Shown here one piece after another: positions 58,185 to 64,000 of a stretch of DNA of 64,000 nt (position 1 is the stretch's first letter; every line of letters begins with the position of its first letter). Below the pieces are notes generated by a model. That model was not told the origin of the DNA. It was given only the letters and a program-made list of their open reading frames with translations, and made no database searches. The translations under genes were made by a program, and so were the position numbers. This DNA is from Bettongia penicillata ogilbyi (Eukaryota; Chordata; Mammalia; Diprotodontia; Potoroidae), in assembly GCA_023548195.1 (NCBI GenBank), contig JAJHZJ010000013.1, forward strand, positions 2,613,001-2,677,000, given 5' to 3'.

Positions 58185-58925
58185 AATACACCAAGCATTC
58201 TAATTTTCCCTATCACCAATCTGCCCTCTCTTCTATCATCCCTCCCTTCTTTTGTCCCCATCTTCTCTTTTGTCCTGTAGGGCCAGATGACTGTCTATTC
58301 CCCATTAACTGTATTTCTTATTTCCTAGTGGCAAGAACAATAATCAACAGTTGTTCCTAAAACTTTGAGTTCCAAATTCTCCCCATCCCTCCCTCCTCAC
58401 CCATTCCCTTTGGGAAGGCAGGCAATTCAATATGGGCCCTATCTGTGTAGTTTTGCAAATGACTTCGATAACAGTCGTGTTGTATAAGACTAACTGTATT
58501 TCCCTCCATCCTATTCTGCTCCCCATTGTTTCTATTCTGTTTTTTGATCCTGTCCCTCCCCAAGAGTGTTGACTTCAAATTGATCCCTTCTTCCATTGCC
58601 CTCCCTTCCATTATCCCTCCCTCCCTGCTTATCTCCTTCTTCCCCATTTTTCTGTACTGTAAGATAGGTTTTCATACCAAAATGAGTGTGCATTTTACTC
58701 CTTCCTTTAGTCGAATGTGATGAGGGTAAACTTCATGTTTTTTTCTCAGCTCTCCTCTTTTTCCCTCCACTAAAAAGTTTCCTGCTTACCTCTTCAATGA
58801 AATATAATTTACCCCATTCCATTTCACCCTCTCTCCTCCCACTACATTTGTCTCTCACCATTTACCTTAATTTCTTTTAAGATATGGTCCCATCCTATTC
58901 AATTCACTCTGTGCTCTCTGTCTCT

Positions 58926-59010
58926 GTGTATGCATGCTTGTGTGTATGTGTGTGTGCGTGCACGCATGTACATATGTGTGTGTGTGCATGTGTGTGTGTA
59001 CATCTGTGTA
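58926..59010 (-). repeat. CA/TG microsatellite in the 3'UTR of copy 3
   Basis: TGTATGTGTGTGTGCGTGCACGC-type alternating tract (listed here in part), longest of the three copies. Confidence 0.9.
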
Positions 59011-59146
59011 TGGTCCCACCAACTACCCAGATACTGAAACGTTTTAAGAGTTACAAATATTGTCTTTCCATGTAGGAATGTAAACAGTTCACCTTTGATA
59101 AGTCCCTTATGACTTCCCTTTGCTGTTTACTTTTTCATGCTTCTTC

Positions 59147-60251
59147 TCATTCTTGTGCTTGAAAGTCAAATTTTCTTTTCAGCTCTGGTCTTTTCATCAA
59201 GAATGCTTGAAAGTCCTCTGTTTCATTGAAAGATCATATTTTCCCCTGAAGTATTATGCTCGGTTTTGCTGGGTAGGTGATTCTTGGTTTGAGTCCTAGT
59301 TCCTTTGACTTCTGGAATATCCTGTTCCACACCCTTTGATCCCTTAATGTAGAAGCTGCTAGATCTTATGCTATCCTGATTGTATTTCCACAATACTGGA
59401 ATTGTTTCTTTCTAGCTGCTTGCAATATTTTCTCCTTGACCTGGGAACTCTGGTATTTGGACACAACGTTCCTAGGAGTTTCTCTTTTTTGGATCTCTTT
59501 CAGGCGGTGATCAATGGATTCCTTCAATAATTATTTTGCCCTCTGGTTCTAGAATCTCAGGGCAGTTTTCCTTGACAAGTTCATGAAAGATGATGTCTAG
59601 GCTCTTTTTTTGATCATGGCTTTCAGGTAGTCCCATAATTTTTAAATTGTCTCTCCTGGATCTATTTTCCAGGTCAGTCGTTTTTCCAATGAGATATTTC
59701 ACATTCTCTTCCACTTTTTCATTCTTTCGGTTTTGTTTGATGATTTCTTGGTTTCTCATAAAGTCATTAGACTCCATCTGTTCCATTCTAATCTTGAGAG
59801 AACTATTTTCTTCAGTGAGCTTTTGAACCTCTTTTTCCATTTGGCTAATTTTGCTTTTGAAAGCATTCTTCTCCTCATTGGCTTTTTGAACCTCTTTTGC
59901 CAATTGAGTGAGCCTATTTCTCAAGGTGTTATTTTCTTTAGCATTTTTTGGGGTCTCCTTTACCAGGGTATTGACCCATTTTTCATGCTTTTCTTGCATC
60001 TCTCTCATTCCTCTTCCCAGTTTTTCCTCCACCTGTCTAACTTGATTTTCAAAATCCTTTTTGAGCTCTTCCATGGCCTGAGCCCACCGGACATCCACCT
60101 CGGATGTCTGGGATAGAGAGGTCCTGACCTCCACATCTTTCCCTGATGGCAGGCATTGTACTTCATCTTCAGAAATGAAGGGGGGAAGGAACATTTCTTC
60201 CCCAATAAAGTAGCTCTCCATGGTCTTATTCTGCTTCCTTTTTCTGGGCAT
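59147..60251 (-). pseudogene. ORF1 of HAL1-like copy 3, broken
   Basis: Starts MPRKRKQNKTMESYF at 60251 and is open for 246 residues through the coiled coil and the start of the RNA-recognition part (NLKIMGLPESHD). It stops at 59513-59511 after IIEGIH. There copy 1 has CGA (Arg) and this copy TGA, a C-to-T change at a CpG. A further lesion follows: the A5 run of 'gatccaaaaagag' in copies 1 and 2 is A6 here (near 59487-59492 on plus), shifting the frame. The matching terminal codon lies at 59149-59147. The product would lack most of the RNA-binding and all of the C-terminal domain. Confidence 0.9.
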
Positions 60252-60927
60252 TTTCGCAGCCAGTTACCTGACTTCTGAGATTCCTCTTCCCCCCTGCCTA
60301 GATCTGCCCAGCTAGTGCTTGGGGTCTGAGATTCAAATGCTGCTTCCCAGTCTCACGGCTATCCGTGGCGGGAACAGCTGCTATTCAATGTGAGCTTAAG
60401 TTCTGGTGCTCGGGTGGGGCAGGGCCGCCTCCCAGGCTCAGCTCCCTCAGGGGGTTTATGCAGAGACCTTCGGTAATGGCCCTGAACTTCTGCCTGCCTG
60501 CTCGGGGAGTCCCGGGCTGCTCTGCGAGTCCCAGGCCGCCGCTGCCTCCCCTCCCTCCGCGGCTTCCTCCCATAGGGGCCTGAGTCATGGAGACACTCCG
60601 CTCTCCTCTCGGCCAGCCCAGAAGTGTCTCTCACTGACCTGTAGCATCTGTGGGCAGAGGGACCTTCCTGGCCGCCGGAGGTTCCGTCCCTGAAGCCTGC
60701 TTGGATCTGGTCCTCTGGGGCTGCGCGGCCAGGGCAGCGCTGGGGTGGGCTCCGCTCTCCGGGGCGCGATGGACCCCTGGGGATGGCTCTCCAGGGCTCT
60801 CAGGAATGGAAATCTCTTCCACTGTGTTTCTGCGTGCCTTGCAGTGATCCAGAATTTGTGGGAAGTTCTTCTTACAGGAAATTTATGGGCTGTGGATTCA
60901 GAGCTAGCATATGTGAGTCTTTCTACT

Positions 60928-60939
60928 CCGCCATCTTGG
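60928..60939 (-). promoter_or_regulatory. YY1-type site, HAL1-like copy 3
   Basis: CCGCCATCTTGG on plus, which is CCAAGATGGCGG on the element strand, 12 bp from the 5' end. Confidence 0.7.
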
Positions 60940-60950
60940 CTCCTCCCCCC

Positions 60951-61110
60951 AAATGCCTTCATTTTAAAGATGAAGACACTGAGTGTCTTACTATTATACA
61001 TAATAAATGCTTAATAAACAATGTTTGTTGACTGACACAGCTAGTCATCAATAAATCTGAGATTAGAATCCAGGTCTCCTGACTGAATCCAGGCTTGTTT
61101 CTATACTTAC
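60951..61110 (+). mobile_element. Ancient MIR3-like SINE, right part, with target duplication and an L2-like tail
   Basis: AAATGCCTTCATTTT (60951-60965) duplicates 58076-58090. 'taaagatgaagacactgagtg' continues the SINE. 'ataataaatgcttaataaac' and 'tgtttgttgactgac' near 60999-61037 are L2-type tail words. Confidence 0.75.
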
Positions 61111-62379
61111 ACTTTTCCTTCTCCCATTTAACCCATGTTTGTGTTTCTCATTCCCCTGGGTAAGAATAGGTTAGATAGAGAGAGAAAACGGCTTGCTTAT
61201 GAACATCATCCAAAGCATCTAAGGGGCAGGGGAAACTTTTTTCTTTTGCTTGTTATCCCCAATCCACTGCCAGCACTCATTGGTATTTTCCACTCATGGA
61301 TGGAAAATCCAAATTCTCTTCTCTCTCTCCCCTACAACACATGTGACTCACAGGTATGCATTTTTTACATTCATATTCTTCTTTTCCCACTTTATCATTT
61401 CTGCCTGACTCCTTTAGGCTACATGACAATGTAGATACATTTCCTGTTCCCTCCCTCCTTTCTGTACTGTAGGGCCTTTCCTTTGTACATCCATGTTTTG
61501 GCCTTGTGCAGCAGCTGACATTTCCCTTCAATGGATTGGCCTCTTGTTAAGCCAAAATCTGGTGCTGGCTGGGGCTTCAGAGGCTACACATATTTTCTGC
61601 TGGCTTGAGTCCCAAGTTCAGTGACCATATTATTATTTGTGCCCACGGCCTTTAATACAATAATGTTTTACAAAACACAAAAGACAAGGTCTCCGGCCCT
61701 AAGGACTGAACAGTCTATAGATACACACAAGATGACAGAGAGTGATGAACTCTCTCTTCTCCTTGCTATGTGCTCTATCTTCTACTGGGTTGGAGTGTTT
61801 TTTTTCACCCTCCTCCTCCCTGCCCCCTTTTTTGTTTCATTTAATACCTGCCACCAAACTGCCCTATTACTGAGAAAGATCAGGTACTGACATATGCCAG
61901 CTTCCCTCTTCTAAAAACACCTCCCTGAAATTCACTCATTTCATATTGCCGCTCACTCAAAACACCTCCTGCTTATTATATTTTTGTTTGGCTTTTCATC
62001 TAAGCTTGTATCATTTGTTTCTGTGGATTGAAAGCTTGTCAGCTCATGGGACCTGGCATGTATCAATTAGGAAGATGTTCCAGAAAGAAGAGACAGCTGG
62101 ATGGAAAGCAGAAATTGGGAATTGGGCAGAGAATCAAAGGGAACAAGTGACCAGAGGAGTTTAGAGCAGAATAGGCCCAGGGTGTTCAGATCAGTGGACA
62201 CTGAATGCAGTGCATCTCGTTTCTTTTACTTCTAATTCACAAACACATAGCTTCCCCTTTAGATAGGCTGGTCTCCTAATCATCTCAGAAATATACCATG
62301 TCCATTCTCATCTCTGCAGCATTCCTCAAATTGGTTCTAGCATCTATCATACCATTTCTCCCCCTCTACTTGATATTAT
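61111..62379. other. No recognised feature
   Basis: Short frames at 61135-61434, 61621-61890 and 61946-62164 have no recognisable domains. A weak L2-end resemblance lies near 62000-62045. Confidence 0.45.
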
Positions 62380-62515
62380 AATGGAAAAAACGCAACAACA
62401 TGGGACTAGCAGAGAGATCTGAATTCTGTTCTGGTTTTGCCACTTAGTAGCTATAGACCTTGGTTATATTATTTAATCTCTCTGAGCCTCAGTTTCCTTA
62501 TCAAATCTGCAGGTG
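62380..62515 (+). mobile_element. MIR, sense
   Basis: 'gatctgaattctgttctggttttgccacttagtagctatagacc' and 'tctctctgagcctcagtttcc'. Confidence 0.85.
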
Positions 62516-62816
62516 GCATAAGTATGAGAGACAGCTCTGAATGATAGTCAAATAAAAATGATATTAAAAGAATAAACTATTGAACTATGTCTAATGAAGT
62601 GAAATGCAGTAAGGATGAGTAATTTATATATTCTATTTTATTATGGTATATTTATTTGAGGTAAAATTAAATAAGGATGGTTTTGTATTTATTTTATTCA
62701 ACTTATTTATTTAAATATTATATTTATTTATAGTATTTATCTAAGGCTTTAAGATTTTTGGCTTTAAGATTCATTGGAAGTATGAAGCTTATACTTGGAT
62801 TAAAGAAATCAGCCTC
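62516..62816. other. AT-rich stretch, no recognised feature
   Basis: 62630-62755 is largely TTTATT/TATTTA units. Confidence 0.6.
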
Positions 62817-63455
62817 AGGGGGGTGGAGTCAAGATGGCAGAGTAAAAGGATGGACCTGTAAAAGCTCTTCCCACACAGCCGGTAAAATACCTGTAAAAAA
62901 TGACTCTAAACAAATTCTAGAGCAACAGAAGCTACAAAACAACAGAGTGAAAGACACTTCAAGTCCAAGGCAGCCTGGAAATCAGGCAGGAAAGGTCTAT
63001 TACACCAGTGTTGGACCTGGGCATGGCCCACAGAGCCCAGTCCAGCCTTGGCTGGGTCTACCACCCAGGGACAGGACCTGAGCAGGTCTCAGGGAGTGCA
63101 ATCACAGGGAGCAGTTGTGGTTCTCAGATTACTCAACCCACAAACTCCAAAGACAGCTTCAAAGGCCAGTTAGAAAGCACTTTCACCTGGGTAAGAAGGA
63201 AATGGGGATCTAGACCTGATCCCAGGTAGCAGCAGCATCCATTTTTGTAGCCCTCTCTCACTGAAGAAAATAGTTCTTTAAAAGTTAGAATGGAGCAGAT
63301 GGAAGCTAATGACTTTTTGAGAAACAAAGATATTACAAAACAAAATCAAAAGAATGAAAAAATAGAAGATAATGTGCAATATCTCATTAGAAAATAGATC
63401 CAGGAGATAGTGTAAAAATTATATAACTACCTGAAAGCCATGATAAAAAAAAAAA
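62817..63455 (+). mobile_element. L1 5' end of a second 5'UTR type, internally deleted
   Basis: Starts GGGGGGTGGAGTCAAGATGG (a decayed YY1-type site). It runs through a 5'UTR unlike that of the HAL1-like copies, then jumps at about 63255 into the middle of ORF1. The readable peptide is LTEENSS, VRMEQMEANDFLRN, then TKQNQKNEK. The first ~150 codons are missing. It ends in an A tract at 63443-63457. Confidence 0.75.
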
Positions 63456-63462
63456 AATCTAT

Positions 63463-64000
63463 GGGGCAGAGCCAAGATGGTGGAGTAGAAAACACATACG
63501 CAGGGTCTCCCCACACAGCCCATAAAATACCTGTAGAGAGGGACTCTCAACAAATTTTGAGCAGCAGAAGTGGAGAACAACAGTGTGGGGGAGATTTCCA
63601 GCCCAGGGTGACCTGAAAGGCCCACAGGAAGCATCAGTTGCACCGGATGTGGAGCAGAGTGCTGAGCCCAGCCCAGCCTTGGCTGTGTGCACACGGCTCG
63701 TGAACAGCCTGCAGGGGCAGAATCTCTAGTCTTGGAATCCCCGGTCACAGCAGCAGCAGCGTTTCCGCAGATCCCTCAACCCACAGGCACCAAAGGTCAG
63801 TGATGGGTTCTTTTTCAGCTGGCTGGGAAGGGAGAAGGGCCTTCCAATAGCTCCGGCCTCAGGCAGCGACCACAGAGGCCACACCAGGCAGGCAGCAAGA
63901 GTTCTCAGGGCACCCCCTACAGTAGCCTGAGACCATTGCTGGATTGTAAAACCCCTGGGGGCAATGAGGGAGCTGGTCTTTGTCTCACACTGAATGGAGG
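63463..64000 (+). mobile_element. L1 5' end (5'UTR), second type, cut by the window edge
   Basis: GGGGCAGAGCCAAGATGGTGG start, then 'cccacacagcccataaaatacctgtagagag', which closely matches 62866-62900 of the preceding element. 538 bp of 5'UTR are inside the window. ORF1 would lie beyond it. The element abuts an A-rich run, so it probably inserted into the previous L1. Confidence 0.8.

Larger units (their letters stand above)
58091..60950 (-). mobile_element. HAL1-like retrotransposon copy 3, full length, antisense
   Basis: 2860 bp. On the minus strand: GGGGGGAGGAGCC start at 60950, 5'UTR with one monomer-like unit, ORF1 (60251-59147, broken), CA tract, purine-rich 3'UTR (pyrimidine-rich on plus) and an A-rich 3' end (TTTATTTATTTATT on plus, near 58100-58115). 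No ORF2. Target duplication AAATGCCTTCATTTT of 15 bp on both sides. Confidence 0.9.

Noticed and set aside
63440..63460. True poly(A) tail of a truncated L1 transcript at 63443-63457
   Set aside because: ORF1 has a natural A-run at this position, and a second L1 begins right after it, so an insertion into the A-run explains it more simply.

Overview
The window looks like nuclear DNA of a mammal, most likely a marsupial. It is AT-rich and CpG-poor, and nearly all of it is made of mammalian retrotransposons and non-autonomous DNA elements. These are L1, L2, CR1/L3-like and RTE LINEs, MIR/CORE SINEs, and two abundant SINE families that I associate with marsupial genomes. Species and chromosome cannot be decided from sequence alone. 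Family assignments rest on remembered consensus features and on comparison of copies within the window; no database search was run.

Labels used below: SINE-A is a tRNA-derived SINE that ends in a GACTGAACAACA-like tail (about 13 copies). SINE-B is a longer element whose head reads TTGTTTGTCCTTC and continues to a region ending near CTGGGAGGG. HAL1-like elements have an L1 5'UTR, an ORF1 and a 3'UTR, but no ORF2.

Layout. 1-9 kb: an antisense L1 5' end, a sense L1 3' region, microsatellites and SINEs. 9-25 kb: a mosaic of SINE-A, SINE-B, MIR and L2 pieces with two kinds of fold-back or hAT-like DNA element. 25.4-28 kb: two SINE-B composites. One carries a perfect (CCTT)n tract of about 46 units and is split by a truncated RPS20 processed pseudogene. 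28.9-30 kb: an old L1 endonuclease region. 31.3-31.9 kb: the only stretch that looks like a gene control region, GC-richer and with two good RFX X-boxes and a CCAAT box. It may include a short first exon. 32-36 kb: long antisense L2 with nested insertions, then MIR/L2 debris. 39-61 kb: three full-length HAL1-like retrotransposons, each with a clear 15-17 bp target-site duplication. The first sits inside the reverse transcriptase of an older antisense L1 (39.2-46.2 kb), and the third sits inside an ancient SINE. 62.8-64 kb: the 5' ends of two more L1s of another 5'UTR type.

The only intact, recognisable protein-coding frame is ORF1 of the first HAL1-like copy (368 residues). The other two ORF1 copies are broken by one nonsense change and one frameshift each. 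No multi-exon host gene, RNA gene or CRISPR array was recognised. HAL1-like elements encode the L1 RNA-binding protein but no reverse transcriptase, so their mobilisation would depend on ORF2 protein supplied by full L1s. None of those is intact here.
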